A stretch of 64,000 bases of DNA. It comes from Utricularia gibba. Taxonomy: Eukaryota > Streptophyta > Magnoliopsida > Lamiales > Lentibulariaceae. The notes under the pieces are model-generated. The model did not search any database, was not told the origin of the DNA, and saw nothing but the letters and a program-made list of their open reading frames with translations. Both the position numbers and the translations under genes were made by a program. Positions 47,861 to 61,627 of the stretch are shown piece after piece. The stretch lies in the NCBI GenBank assembly GCA_002189035.1, contig CM007990.1:3472001-3536000 (forward strand), in the 5' to 3' direction. The number at the start of each line of letters is the position of its first letter. The stretch's first letter is position 1.

Positions 47861-49037
47861 TGATAAATGAAAAATTTATGTAAAATCGTTAATTTGCAAA
47901 TTTCTCCGATCAAATAAAATTTATAAACCTAATTCACATCAAATCATATGAAAAATACGAGTATAGTGGACTAGAGTCAAACACAAGGAGCTAGTTGATT
48001 ACTATGTGAAAGTCAATACAAGGAATTAGTGTCATGTTGGTAAAATTGGTTTTAACTAAGACTAAAGCAGAATTACAACGGAATACAGTAAAGAAAAGTA
48101 ATAAGTTTTGGAGTTTGTTTGTTTTTGAAATGAAATGGGTAATGCCTTGTGATTCTTAGGGGATGCATGCTTATCATTAAACAAGCTCACACAAACCATA
48201 AATCATACAACTAACAAACAAAAATCTAGGTCTACCCGGATTCTTGTTTTCCCCCTAATCTTTGGTCTACCTCTAATTAAAGTTGTTAAGTTGAGTTTCA
48301 CTACTTCTCCCTTCTGGATCTATCCTGGTTTGTTAAGGAAGTGGCGTGACTTATGACTGATTAAGTCTAAATATTGATTAGCATGTTTCTCCCTCTTTCA
48401 CCCCCAAGGTACCCCTAGGTACTTAGCCACTCATGTTTAAGATAAACGAAAATAGAAAAGAAATCATCATCCATAATGTACTCATTCCTCAGTCGACTAC
48501 CAAAAAATAAACAAGCAGGAAACTTAAAAGTTCAACAAAAAGCGGGAAATATCGCTAGTTATTCTTAGCTAAGAGTAATAATCTTCGAAAATAGAAAATG
48601 GTCTTCAAGCATCAGCTTCGCTCTTATTCGTCTTCCTCCTTCTTTCTCCCTAGAAAATCTCCATAAAGATGTCGTGAGTCTCCAATGAGAGAGAAATCTG
48701 CCTTCTCTCTCCATCTTATCCCCCTTTTTATCCAAAATCCTACTTTTTCATTCCTTGGATTTTGTGTATACTCCTTTTTAGACTTTTGGACTCATCTTCT
48801 ACTAGTACACTGTTTATATTCGGCTCATTGGGATTTGCGTTGCGACCTGTGTTGCATTGCTCGAAGGAAACTATTAGAAAGTTAGTATTAAATCTGCGAT
48901 TTAATCCCAACTAAGACTAAAATAACATAATCTCGACACTATGCACAAAAATATAGAACTAGACAATAAAACATGATTTTTGTAGTACAATATGAGTAAT
49001 TTCCATATACTCCATCATTCAAAAATATGTGTTATCA
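47861..49037 (-). mobile_element. Solo LTR, family 1, copy D
   Basis: A 1177-bp reverse copy with TGATAAATG at the left and GTGTTATCA at the right, flanked by a perfect 5-bp duplication ATTAG (47856-47860, 49038-49042). By eye it is closest to copy F, so these two look like the youngest members in the window. Confidence 0.9.
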
Positions 49038-49439
49038 ATTAGTTGTGCAATTGTATCTGAAATTTCTATTATTCTTTTATTGAACTATATAACTATAGTT
49101 ATAATTATTTGATGAGAGTAGAATAAATTAATTCATTTTTTCACATTTAAACATTTTTTTTTAATTTTTTTACAACTTCTTTTCATATCTAGATAGCTTC
49201 TAGTAGTTTCTGTGTGGTTTAATATTTTCAGGAATGCAATAAAATTGAAATCCAATACAAGATATTCCAACAATATGTTGATATGAATTATGTGCATGAA
49301 TTGAAAAATTATTAGATATAGATATGTCTCAAATGAATGACTTTCAAAAGATGATATGTACCGAACTCAAGATTTCTTATTTTTCACTTAGTTGATGATC
49401 TAGATATTAATGAATTAGAGTTGTCTTTTGTGTGTTTGA

Positions 49440-50067
49440 AATATATTCTTCTTTTGTAAAAGAAGAATATAAAAGCAACTTGAAACACTTAGTTTCGGAC
49501 AATTTTGCCATTTCCTTTCTAGACTCAAAACTTTTGAGTTATTCCTTCCCTCAAGGCGGAAGAACATTTAGCTTTCATTTTCATTTCTATTTTCATGACT
49601 TTTTTGGACTAAAACCTTTTAGTTGCTGGGATAAGATAAAGTTTCCTTCTAAATCCTGAGCAATACACTCGATTCTTTGTTGAATTCATTTCGAATGCAT
49701 AATTCCACACATCTTATTGCAGTCTTTCTGTAATGACTTCTAGTCAAGGTCTATAACTAACAGGTCACTCCTCGTGGATTTTGGTGAAGATCTAGGTGAA
49801 GAGCACCAATTTCAACCCTAGCGGTTCAAAGGAAGGAGACGAAATCTCATTCCCAGGAATTGCGTTCCGTAGTCAAGGCCCATAACTTAAGTTGTAACTT
49901 TTATTTCTACGTTTCACAAATCCCCTTTTACAAAATCATGACATTTTAGAAGTTTATTACAAAAAACTTTTCACGAAAAATATCTCCCTAAAATCGATAC
50001 TCGTACTACGTTTTTTGTGTTTTACGTTTTAAATATTTAAAATTTGTTAAGAAAACGGCACGCAACA
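49440..50067 (-). mobile_element. LTR family 2, 3'-truncated reverse copy
   Basis: Reverse complement of the 5' half of family 2. The right end reads GGCACGCAACA, the complement of TGTTGCGTGCC, and the shared ATCGATACTCGTACTACG block lies just inside. The left end stops in the middle of the family sequence, so the 3' part of the LTR is lost. Confidence 0.65.
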
Positions 50068-51149
50068 AAGAATAATATAGTGATTAGCATGCAAAAAATA
50101 AACATTTTTAAATTATACTTTTAAATTATGAAAAATAACATAATTGAAAGAGCTTCATATATTATACATCAAAGATCATTGTATATAATATTTACACTCT
50201 ACAATAGAAATTTTAGAAATCACAAATTTTAATGATAATTCAAAGAATGATATTCATCTTTATCAGATCATTTCAGTCCTACAAATGTTCCCAATGTATC
50301 CTTTTTTGGGTAATAATATCTTTGTTAATGTTTGTAATGTAGTTATTGATTTCATGCTTAATGATGAGTGTGGGAAGACTCAAAGAAATAGATTAAAGTA
50401 TGACTATATTTGAATCTATAGATATAATGTATGATTATTAAATATAAAGAACACGATATTCAATATGATCCTAGAAACTATGATCAGGTGATTGCTATAC
50501 ATGATCCATCTAATATTTTATGACAAAATTTCAAACATTCGAAGCACATTTGGCAAGACCCATGAGATCTAAAAAAACAAAATTACATCAATCAAATCAG
50601 ATTTGATTTGATTGAACACATTTGGACTACATTTAACAGATATTTTATTATAACTCTTAATTAATTTGCTATTCTAGTGCTTATGTTTCTAATTTAGTAT
50701 TATGTTTATGTATAATTTTACTTTATCAAACATGTACTTTTTATATTAACCAAATATCAATTTTAATTATAATTAAAAATAATATGAATTACATAAAAAT
50801 AATTTTAAATACAAGTTTTTGACCAAAAATGTAGAAAAAATCGAAAAGTTAGATTCCAAATAAATCTTTGATGAGATGAAATAAAAAATGATGACGTAGA
50901 TCAAAGAAAAAAAATAATAGAAGTGGCGGTAAGGAATGCGAATGCCCTAAGAGCGGATTGATTTGATAATTCATGGGCAGTTTACGGAAAACAATTTTGT
51001 TGTGAGATTGGATTGGATGCATTTCATTGTAAGCAATAGAGAAAAGAAAGCATGTGGCACAATATATATATGAGTAGAATGTGACCTGCCGACGTAAGAA
51101 ACAGCAAGCACAATGGCAAGGACCAAGCACTGCCGATTATACCGTCTGA
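50068..51149. other. AT-rich intergenic stretch and SmD3 3' region
   Basis: AT-rich; nothing is recognised to about 50850. The last 300 bp probably hold the 3' UTR of the SmD3 gene. Confidence 0.45.
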
Positions 51150-52507
51150 TCATCTCCTCACCGGCGGAACAACACCCCGACCGGGCGGAGCACCCCGACC
51201 AGCAGCTTGTGCCTGTCCAAAATTACACCCAACCTCAGGCAACCATTTTCAACTGAGTCAAGGTGCATATGCAAACATACCCTGGCCCGCATGGCAGCGG
51301 CACGGCCACGTCCAACCCCAGCCGTGGAGCTTTTACCCTACGAGCATTGGATCATATCATAATGAGGTCTTGAAAGTGGGAAGCAGCTTCGATGTAAGAT
51401 ACCTTAATCCTAGCTTCCAGTCGCTTGAACATCGGAGCATTCTTGAGCATATCGGGAATTACCATAAACCTGAACAATAGGAATTGCAGAAACGGCTGGA
51501 GAGAAAGAAAAAGGAAGCAGGCGTGCGCACCTCACTTTGCTGCCTCTAATGAAAACATGTTCGAGTTGTGAGACCTTTCCATCCTGTAATGTAGTAGCAG
51601 GAGTAAATATACAAGAGTTAAACTGACAAAGACAACAACTGCAGATATAATTAGTTGATTCCTGAAAAGTAGTTTCACAGACTTGAATCCTAATGTTCTG
51701 TTGTAACTCATCGGCAAAACAAATGATTGTAAAAACTGGTTCCATCAAGTAGACAACCCTAATTTGAATAAAAATGGGACAACACTGCAACATATTCTAA
51801 ACTATGAATCTTGGCGTGCAAAATGTCAAAGTCTGAAAATTCTGGTACAATTAAATAATTCCTCAAAGCACTTAAAACGTCAATCTTGTAGAGCAGCTCA
51901 TGTTCCATGGGCTAAAACATTGAGGAGATCTCAACGAAACAGCATTTCGTCATCAAAATCCATGAAGAAAAAGGGTTTGATGAAACACAGCATATCAAGA
52001 ACTAATTTCAATCTGTAAATTGGGATTCTTTCGTTCGAATTTTCCACATAACAATGTGTTATCTACCTCCCAGTCTAGGATTTGATTTTTCATAGAATTT
52101 CCTTGAAAAAGTAGAAACCGAAACACACACAATTCCAATTCCATATTTCCTCATTAAAATAAATCTTCATCCCTCAAAAGGAGTTAGACTTCAAATAGCA
52201 ACCCTGGGTAAGGAGTGCAGGAAAACAAACATTCTAATACAGAGCTCAATATAATCTACGTCACCCCCCAAAAATGTATAGAAATAAGAGAGCCCCATTC
52301 CGATCCCGGAAAAGAAAAAGACGCTGGGAATCGAGAAGGCGAAACTACCTTGGCAGTGTAGGTGATGTTTTCCAGTTGGCAATTCCAGTTATCCTCGCAC
52401 TCAACCATGCTTCCCCGGTAAAGCTCTCCACTCTTTAGCTCCACAGTTACGATATGCCCCGACGCCTCGTGAAGGAGCTTCACCGGAATTCCAAGACTCC
52501 GACTCAT
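51150..52507 (-). CDS. SmD3: Small nuclear ribonucleoprotein SmD3
   Basis: Core spliceosomal Sm protein that forms the heptameric ring on U1, U2, U4 and U5 snRNAs. Five exons on the minus strand: 52349-52507, 51531-51583, 51403-51469, 51281-51337 and 51150-51212, summing to 399 nt (132 aa, the family length). The start is [20 protein letters not shown]. Sm1 motif: [15 protein letters not shown]. Sm2 motif across exons 2-3: [18 protein letters not shown]. The C-terminus has the GRGR and [12 protein letters not shown] arginine-glycine tail that is dimethylated and bound by SMN-type assembly factors. Twelve more bases upstream are open but begin with TTG, so the ATG at 52507 is used. It lies 460 bp downstream of LPAT2 on the same strand. 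Confidence 0.96.
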
Positions 52508-52967
52508 CTTCTCGTCCAAGGCACGCTTGCAAGTGACAGTTTGAAGCTAGGGCACGCCGCTCATGGCTTGGGTTCGAATAGCAGTTTCAGTTCACTAAAT
52601 CAGTCCCTGCATTTCTTTGAATTAAAAATACGTCCATCAAATCCCAATATTTGCGACAAACTTCTAATTTAATTCGAGTAGCTCTTTTTCTTTAAAACTC
52701 CCATCAGCGAATGAAATCACCAACCTAACGCTATTACTCTCATTACCATCCGTCAGGCACCATTCCAAAATTGAACAACTCCAAAGTTCTATAGTTGTAA
52801 CATAATAACAAAATGCCGGTGCACCTGCCATAACGGTTGGTTCGAACCGGGTCCAGGGATGAATGAAATGGCCCACTGGTATCAACAAACACTGCTAGAA
52901 ATACATGTAATTCTGATGTACTGGTCTTAATTCTTATCTAGTAAAATCCACCGCCTGCTTCCTTTTT

Positions 52968-55900
52968 CTATCCATTTCTAGAACTCAAGCGTGCTCTCCT
53001 CTCTGAGGAGGATCGCTCCGACTGGGAGAACTGAATCAGGATATGCATGAGAGCCGTGACGACTCCGAGGGCAACAGCTGAAAAGGTTGCACCTTTCCAG
53101 GATGAGAAAACAGAGAAGTGGTGAACCAGCTTCAAGGCTCCTAGGATGAGTAAAATTGACCAGAAACAGACAACCTGTTCTTGTGAAACGGATCTTATCA
53201 GACATCTTGGTAATCCAATGAAAAAAAAAAAAAAAAAGAGTTGAGGAGCTAAGAGAGGCACCAGGAGGGGCTTCAAGGGGCGACCAGTATCCTGAAGTTG
53301 TTCTCCGAATGAATTCTCAGCATTATGCTTGTCCAATAGCTTGTCCTGGTGGCAGAATCCGCGGAAGAGACAGTTTTTAAAAAATGGAAGAGGCATGTCT
53401 ACACTCATTTGCTTTGACACAGTACTGTACGGATATAAAACCATCAAAAAGTTTGAACCTTAGCGATGAAAGCATCCCTGCACCATTGCGCGATTGCTTC
53501 ATCATTATCAGGTAAGTCCTTCATTAGGCAACGCTTGATATGCACATGTACCTGCAATGGGAAAATGACAAACATACACAGATCCAAAAAAAAATATGAA
53601 GGCACCTTCACAAAAGAAAGTGTATGATCATGCCACAGCCCACTGAGGACTACCCAAAAAGAAAAAAAAAATGAATGGGTGTCTATGCAGTTGCATAAAG
53701 TTCAGTGTACCAATTCGAGTGGGTGAGGGTGAGTTTGCCTCAGCGAGAAATTAAATACTGTAGTCGTGAACACAAAAAAGACATTGTTTATGAGGAATAG
53801 TAGTAGCACACGAATTTCACTAGGCACTTTTTCGTACTGTTTTGTTCCTAAACACAACCACCATATAAATCAGACTTTCTTTTGATACGATAGAATGCCT
53901 TACCACAGACGACTGCCCTTTAAAGAGTCTGAGCATTGTTGGAGGTGGAGAAGATTTTGGAATGGCAACTGTTATATCATAGATGGCAGGAACAAATGAA
54001 CGCATGTGATTCACAGCTGTAACAAATCCCTGAAATTCGCACTATCGTCAGAAACAATATTAAAAACATAGAATGAACTGTATTCTTGGTTCAGAATAAA
54101 AACATCACCAAACCTTAGTACGGGGGATTAAAACGTTTCTAGGGACAGGTAATCCTGCTGAGGATGCGTATTCCCGAGCTGCTAAAAGTTTTGCCTGTGT
54201 AAAGCGAGTACCCTCAACAAAAAGAGCGAGCCAAAACGGTCTTGGAAAATCACTCAGTTGTTGATATCCTGCCTGTCACATGTTTTTATGCAAGATGAGA
54301 TTGGCGTGAATGTAATGGCTCAAGACCCAGAAGGAAATGACCTGTTAACTCTAAAACCCAAATTAACCATATAAAGTCAAATCGTAAATAAATCAATGGA
54401 TAGTATTTGCATATACCTTTAATGTGCCTTCATCTTTCGCCCAGTTCCTTTCAAGAAAAATATATTCAGAGAACCACATGGACCATCCTATCACCTTCAA
54501 AAAGTTGAGAGCGATATTTACATGCTATCTGCCTTTTATTTTGTGCCGAGGTATAAAACTTGTGAAAGGTAAAAAAAAAAAAAATGAACAGCCTCTTAAC
54601 TAACTGTATTAACACATTAGCAAAATATAAAAAGATAACGTTCTGAAACAAGAAGGCAACTAAGTGGTAATCATTGTTCTTTGAAGTATGTAGAGAAAAC
54701 AAAAATCAAATCATCATAACAACAGAAATAAAATACTGCTTACAGGAAGGATCTTTGATGACTTCTTCATTATAGCTAATGTGCTACCAAGGCAACCTGA
54801 CCGCTGCAATTAGAAGTTAAAGAGATTGTCAAAATATGCTTCAGTAAGAATGAATATTGATACTGCAAAAACACCAAATCCCGGAAATAAAAATTAGATT
54901 ACGTGACAACTTTTTTGTACATCCACATTTATTTTCATAAATTGCATGCTCCTATGACAGAGCTCGTTTCATATATTCCTAATTACCTTTTCAGAAATTG
55001 GAAGACAGCATACAACAGTAGTATTCCATCTAACATATTAAGAAAACGACACTAACAATATTTTCTGCAACAAAAACACAAGAAACTTAATATATGCATG
55101 GGATTTTAAGAAAATATTAGGAAATATTACAACAATAAACACTGTATTATCTAGACAAAGTGTTGTGACAACAAAGTAGAAATCAACCTGTGCCAGAACC
55201 CATCCAACAAGCCAATCAATATCACTTCGGTGATTAGACATAACAAGTGCGTGTTCTTTACCTGAGAGGGACACCACAAGAAACGTGCTCAGTTACAAAT
55301 AAGAGGAAATGAAATGAATTGTGATGAGTAGGCCCTACCCATCAATTTGAGAGTTTCAGGATCAGTGTATAGCTCTATCTGCAGCCATAATCACAAGGTA
55401 GATTGTCTTAAAGAGATGCCAGCATGATTCTTAAACTTATATTAAAAAATATGGCAGTATAATTCCTACAGAGTCAAATGATAAATTGACCTAAACTCTC
55501 ATACAGTTGTAAATGGATATGGAAAGTGAGGAACATTGTTCATTCACCAAGCACAAAACCGCGTTCTTGGTTTAAAGGTTCTAAGTAACCCTTGCAGCAA
55601 GTAATTTGAAGCTTGAGAGAAGAACCCATTCCTAACCTAACACTGCTTACAGTATTCGGAATTCCCACAGAGCACCAGTTTTAAAAATGGCGTAAGTGTA
55701 TGATAATTTAAACGTGAGGCAAGGCAGTGCTAGCGAATATCATTCAATGTGCAACAATTCAGTATAAATCACCTTCACGCCAGCCCACCAATCAACGATC
55801 CAAACAAGCTCCATCCACAAAAATTCTACCACAATCCTGTTTATCATCCTGAAAATATTTCTTGACCATGGCCTTATCAGCAAATAAAGTAATGCCTGCA

Positions 55901-56342
55901 TTGGTTTGATAAAAACAAGTTCTTTAAGCCAAGATAGGTTAACAAGTTTCCAATAATAACTAAATACGTATCTCATCCTTAAGAAATGAGCTTGCTTGGT
56001 TATCAGAATATTTAACCTTAACGTAACTACTCAAAAAATAAGTTGGACTTATATGAGAAATTACGAAAGATGTGCTAATGAAGTCCTCGATCCAGATTCA
56101 GAAAAAGAAAATCATAAGGTGCGAAAGATGGAAAATTATAGTGTTAGAAAATGAAACAAATTTCCTAACGATACTGTGAAATCGCGTCTTGCCAACGCGA
56201 GCACCAAAGTGCTTGGTTTAAGAAAAATGAACACATGCTGGAAAATTTTTAAAAGAAGAACCTGGATAAAATTAACAACTAGTCCAGATAGAAAAAAGAG
56301 AAAGCCCAGGGGAACGATCACGATCGCCGCTGCAATCGCCAT
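52968..56342 (-). CDS. LPAT2: Lysophosphatidic acid acyltransferase (LPAT2 type)
   Basis: ER-membrane 1-acyl-sn-glycerol-3-phosphate acyltransferase, which makes phosphatidic acid for phospholipid and storage-oil synthesis. Eleven exons on the minus strand: 56262-56342, 55773-55895, 55339-55378, 55188-55261, 54744-54803, 54417-54494, 54114-54272, 53904-54029, 53459-53551, 53262-53345 and 52968-53174, summing to 1125 nt (374 aa; relatives about 380-390). N-terminal hydrophobic segment ([17 protein letters not shown]). Motif I is NHRSDIDW (His92, Asp95), motif III is FVEGTRF (Glu172) and motif IV is VLIPRTKGF. The C-terminus has two hydrophobic segments ([32 protein letters not shown]) and a Ser/Arg-rich end. 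All acyltransferase motifs are intact. Confidence 0.96.
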
Positions 56343-59300
56343 AAAGGAAAGTTCGCAGTCGCCGCAACAAATGCAGAGAGAATTCCAACAAGCTGCGCAG
56401 CGGAATCTTCAAGTGAAGCGCGATCGAGGATCGAGAAAGTCGGATTCAAGAATCCATCATTACTCCGGGCGGGGTGCGTGATATGGATACGGAGAAGAGG
56501 CGGCCGTAAAGCATTGTTAATGACGAAGAGCCAAAAAACGAAACCTGCTGCGTTCAGTTGCCAAACTGGCCATGTGCCACGTGTAGATAGAAGTGTGGGG
56601 CCAACGGAGGCTTTTGAGATACCGTCACATCTCTGCAAATTCAATTAAGAGACTCTTCGGGCTAAATTGTATTGCATGGGTGGACACAAAAGTTGGAAAA
56701 TTTCATCAAATCTCAACCTTACCCAAATGTAACAATCTCTATACATTCCAAATTTCCCTTAAAACCTTTATGTTGAAAAATAAGAGTATTCCAAATTCAA
56801 TACATAACAGATACTATTGATGTAGATGATGCTTGGTGTATCCAATTGTCTAAACATCATCTTGCAATTCATTTTATTGGTTCATCTATTGCGAAATATT
56901 GTAATAATTATCTGTAGAAAGATCTTGTGATTCATTTACACAATTAAGCTCAATGTATCTTGGACATATCCAACACCTAAACCCTTTCTTGTTATTTTCA
57001 AGTTATAAATTAATGGTTTGGGTTATTCCTTTAAGTTGCATATACGTGTCATGGATGCATGCATGTATAGATGAAAGTTAGGCCAAACCAGACTGATTAT
57101 ATCCTAATCTTAAGGGCTCTTGTCAAATTTTAAACTAAGATATGACTGAATTCCAATCTTATAAAGCGATACTAATTTATTTATTCATTGGGTTGGTTCA
57201 GTCCTATATGCTACATCGGTTTAGAGTTTTTTAATATGTAATAAAGTTATATATTTAAATTATAAATATTAATGTTAATCGTATAATTAATAGAAAATTA
57301 TTATTAATTCTTGATATTTACGAAAATAATAATGAGAATTAATTATAAATAATATTTAATAATGTATATTAAAAAATTTGAAAAATATGTAAGGTCGATT
57401 TTGACTCCAAGCTTATTGAGCCTTGGACAAAAAAGCTTGATATTTATTTGGACTTATAACTTGTAAGTTGGAGCCCTATATTTTTCTATGGTCGGGACGG
57501 TTCAACCCATGGATTTGGATCTAAACTTCTATATTAGGTACCTGTCAAAGCTAAAATATCATCAAAGAAACAAATTACCTTCCGTAAAATAAAATTAAAA
57601 AAAATGACAACATCATGATGGCATGGAATTGTTGCATCGAAGATGGAAAAATGATTAACTCGCTCGAGAGGTGGAATGCCATTATTATTGTCGAATAGTT
57701 TGTTATTACTGTTAAGCTTGAAAATTGATGGGCCTCAATTATTGTTTTGTTTGAAGGGACAACTGACACTATTTTTACATGTGAGGGATTCTAGTTTTTT
57801 GTCACTAATTCAGTGACGTAGTGTCAAGTTTTCATTATTTTTCAAAGTGGTGAAGCCCCTTTCCTCTCAAAAGGAAGAAGCGGGAAGCCACCCAAAAGGG
57901 TGAAAACCACCAGAAGCAAGAGAAAAACCACCCCATAAGCAAAGTCCTCAAAGATACAAATCATTTTTGGGTAAATGTGTGGCCAATCTATGGGCAGCAG
58001 AAATCAGGAGGGAGACAACAAGTCTGAGTTGTTACTTATACGATGGTGTGTAGTCAGTTGATGATGTCACATATTCAGATAAAAAAAAACCCCTAGTTAC
58101 TTGGGGAATACTTTTTACACCATCCATCCATCATACAGACATCCACATCCATAATTTATTATCTTATCCAACAAGGGGCCACACGCCTTTATTTCTTGTC
58201 TTGTCAGTGAGAGGGTTATAACTCTTGCCTACTATTTCGCCACCAAAACAAGCATTTCGTAGATGAAGATGCCACTTGCTCCTGTTCACTGTTTCACTCG
58301 AAAAGTCGTAATACATTCTTATTTATTATCTAACTTGAAAGTGGCAATAAACTTTTTTTAACTATCTAGGGGCGAGAAGCGGGGATTATTCTTTCTTAAC
58401 ATGATGCTACCAAGCAATTTTGTTTGGACATTGTCGGAGTGGGTGAAATAAAGATGACCAATAGGGACTTGTAGACCTACAGCAAATAACGACACGGAGA
58501 TGTGCTACAACAATTTTGTGAATGATGGAAGACTCGAAATTTGAACTCCGATTTCATTATGCAAGCAAGTGTTTGTGTGAAAACATTCTGAAGAGCATTA
58601 TCAAGTAAAGGGGCTTATGTTATAAAATAGCCATCTACATGAGGAAAATTCGGGAAGTCATTGCCTAGGAAGATGAAGACACCTTGGCAGGAAGTACATA
58701 GGAAAATGGACATGTTTGAACGAAGGTGTGGGCATGGAATGCTCCAAAAGAAAAGTCACCAAAGGAAAGTGGTGGAGCAAGAAAACCCGCGGATATCGAG
58801 TGCTTAGGAAAACAATGCCCGGTAAAGACTGGCTACATAGTTAAAAGTAATAACACATATTTTGTGGATATTTTTATATTATAAAATTATAATATTTGAT
58901 ACTAAAATTATATGTTTTAATTATGAATTTTAATATTTTATTCAATTTAATATTATTTATATTTTATTCAAAATATGAACTAAAATTAAAATATTTCATT
59001 ATGATTTTTGAATTAGAACTAACATTCTATTGTCTTTTTATTTTTTTATTTTCATAATTACTGTGGAATATATGCTGATTGTAACTAAAACTTAAAATCA
59101 AAATGTTTGAACTTTCGTTATGATAAATATTAGACTTCTTGTTTTCGCCTAAAGTATTCTACATTTTCCATAAATTTATTGATTAATATGTTTAAAAGTT
59201 TTATAAATTTGATAAGAAAATTCAAGATCTTGCTACGATTTGAAAATTTTCGTTTATCAAGTGACAATTTGGATATTTAAAATTCATAAACACTTGGAAA

Positions 59301-60539
59301 GTTTCTATAGTTGATAGAAGAGTCTTTGGAAAAAAAAATTGGAACATTCCAAAAATCTTATTTTCTTACAATGCTTCGAGGGCACATTTATAATACAAGA
59401 AGATATTAAACATTGTAAATAATCTTCGCCAGAAATTGAGATTAGTATCCCCATTGGTGGCCGTTGAGTTATATCGTATGCTATACATCATTACTTAAAA
59501 GTACACTTAGATAATTTGAATGTAATTAATCTTGTGACCGGTTTGGACTGAAATTGCGGTTCGAACCATAACCAAGATACGATTCTGGTTCTAGTTTGGA
59601 ATTTTGAATCTTTGCGATCATGGCCCGATTCCATGTTTTAATATTGATACTTATTAGTATTTCTCATTCTCAAATCTGAATTACCATTCCAAATTGTTAT
59701 TTCAATTTCAATTTCAATTTACATTTTTCGAACTGATGGTATATTCAGAGTTCAAGTTTCTATATCGGTGAACAATTGCTTCTTTTTGTTATACTTTCTA
59801 TTATTGTTCTACTTTTCATTTTCTTAAACACTGTAATCACCTCGTTTTCAAAGTTTTTCTCAAACAAATAATTATTCTCTTTTTTGAAAATGAATAAGAT
59901 TTACCTTGTGGAGAACAATTTAACTTTTTACATCTTTGATTCTTTTATCTTGTTAAAGATTAAAAAAATAATGATAATGATTTAATAGATATTTAAGATC
60001 ATTTTATTGTCCGAAATCCTAAAATACTTACTTAAAAACATTATTAGAATACACTTTAAAATAAGTTTGACATACTGACATGTACAAAAACCATCTTAGA
60101 GATAAATAAAACAATAAATTACTTTAATTTAAATAAAAAATTATATTTTAAGAGAGATAATACTATATTATCATCATTTTTTAAATGTATACTTTTTTAA
60201 AATTACTAATGTATTGTACTTAATTGCTATGTTTTTTGTGGCAATTTTGTTAATATATTTATGTTAGTCTAAAAATTTTTTGAAAATAGCTGTTGTTTTT
60301 TTATCATCACTCAAATATCTGTAGTTTTTATAATGCATTATACTTAATTGCTGAATGGTCTCTGAAAATTTATAAAGAAAATATAACATATAAAACTTCC
60401 CTTTTAGTAATTGTGTAATTTCTATGTGTCTCGTCTAGTGTCTAAGAAGCATATGAAATGACATTATGCTTAACTTTGATTTTGTGACCTAGAACTACTT
60501 CTATAGTATGATTGCTATACTTCTAGTGTGACAATTGCA
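56343..60539. other. Long intergenic stretch, no gene recognised
   Basis: The first 150-200 bp probably hold the LPAT2 leader and promoter. Beyond that I see AT-rich DNA and degenerate repeats. Two spots (about 57170-57240 and 59530-59640) have GGTTCGAACC or GGTTGGTTCAGTC-type motifs that recall hAT subterminal sequence, but no ends or coding parts could be matched. Confidence 0.45.
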
Positions 60540-61627
60540 TCATAGGAGCAACTCCAAGATCCCCTTAATTGTGACAACAATAGTGCCATTGCCCATGCAA
60601 AAGAACCAAGATCCCATAAAAACACCAAATACATAGAAAGGCGATATCACATCCTACCAAAAATTGTAGGAAGGGGAGATTGATAATTGAGAAAATAGCG
60701 TCGTAAGAATATGTGGCCAATCCATTTACTAAGTCTATGAATCAACAGCAGTTGGATTTCCACCTTTAGAGGATGAGATTAAGATACTATAATGAATGGC
60801 TTTAGTGCAAGTGGAAGATTCTTAGAAGTATGCTCAAGAGCCATGTTATCTAGTATTCCATAATTGTTGTTCTCTTTTTTACATCAATGTTCAGAATTAT
60901 ATGTTTGGAAAATGTATTTTTAAATTGTTAAAAATATTCGACAGAGTCTCTTGTAACATGTATGTTCAAATGGTTCACAGTTTGCTACTTTGATTAGGCA
61001 TCATCATTGGTATAATTGTCAACTCTGTTTATTTTATTGTGTTGATAAAATATTTGTCAAAATAGACTAGGTAGTGAGTCGAATGCTACTTGACATGAGA
61101 TGTAAGAACATCTATAGGCTCATGAGATGAGTTGACTGAACTTGTGACGCTAAATAATATATACTTTTACATATGTTAACATAGTGTTATTTAGATTGCT
61201 TTATGAAAATCCTTTGACTTGAGGTTTCATTATGTCTTATATATTATTGCCTTAGATTTGTTACTATTTAGACTTTTTGAAACATACAAGTCGGCAATAG
61301 TGATGGTTTAAGTCGGACGAGACTTCAAATTTCCAGATTGTTTCATCGGGTAAATTCTTGGCAAGGGTAACGAGATAAAGGAATGAGATTCCAGATTCTC
61401 TTTTTGCCATCGAAACAGATATTCATGATAACTTTGATGATTTAGATGAAATGGAATTTGATCATCCATGATTCCTTTTTAAATCGAAATCTCTAATGAA
61501 GGGGATATTCATAAGTGTAACGATCAAGGTTCATCATTATTAGAGAAATGAAATTTCTTGCTTCTTATTGCTAATTAAAAATGAACTTAGTAAGTCACAC
61601 ATACGAGAATTAGAAATTTTTAGAGAC
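60540..61627 (+). mobile_element. Copia pol end and probable 3' LTR fragment
   Basis: At about 60565-60660 the plus strand reads CDNNSAIAHAKEPRSH, then TKYIERRYHILP, the RNase H end of Ty1/Copia pol (CDN.GAI..AKEPRSH...KH...RYH). IVGRGD follows, then decayed coding. GCAAGTGGAAGATTCTTAG at about 60808-60826 matches the polypurine tract and LTR start of Copia elements (family GTGGGAGATTGTTAG), so the sequence after it to about 61.6 kb is probably LTR. Upstream pol, integrase and gag are absent. A solo LTR of family 1 is inserted at or near its far end. Confidence 0.62.

Noticed and set aside
52507-52519. Four-residue N-terminal extension of SmD3 (MDEK)
   Set aside because: The upstream codon is TTG, and SmD3 proteins start with MSRSLG at the ATG at 52507.
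52560-52590. GGGTTCGAATAGC as a tRNA T-loop
   Set aside because: No acceptor stem, D-arm or anticodon arm can be folded around it.
59530-59640. GGTTCGAACC-type motifs as hAT ends
   Set aside because: No partner end, target duplication or transposase sequence could be matched nearby.
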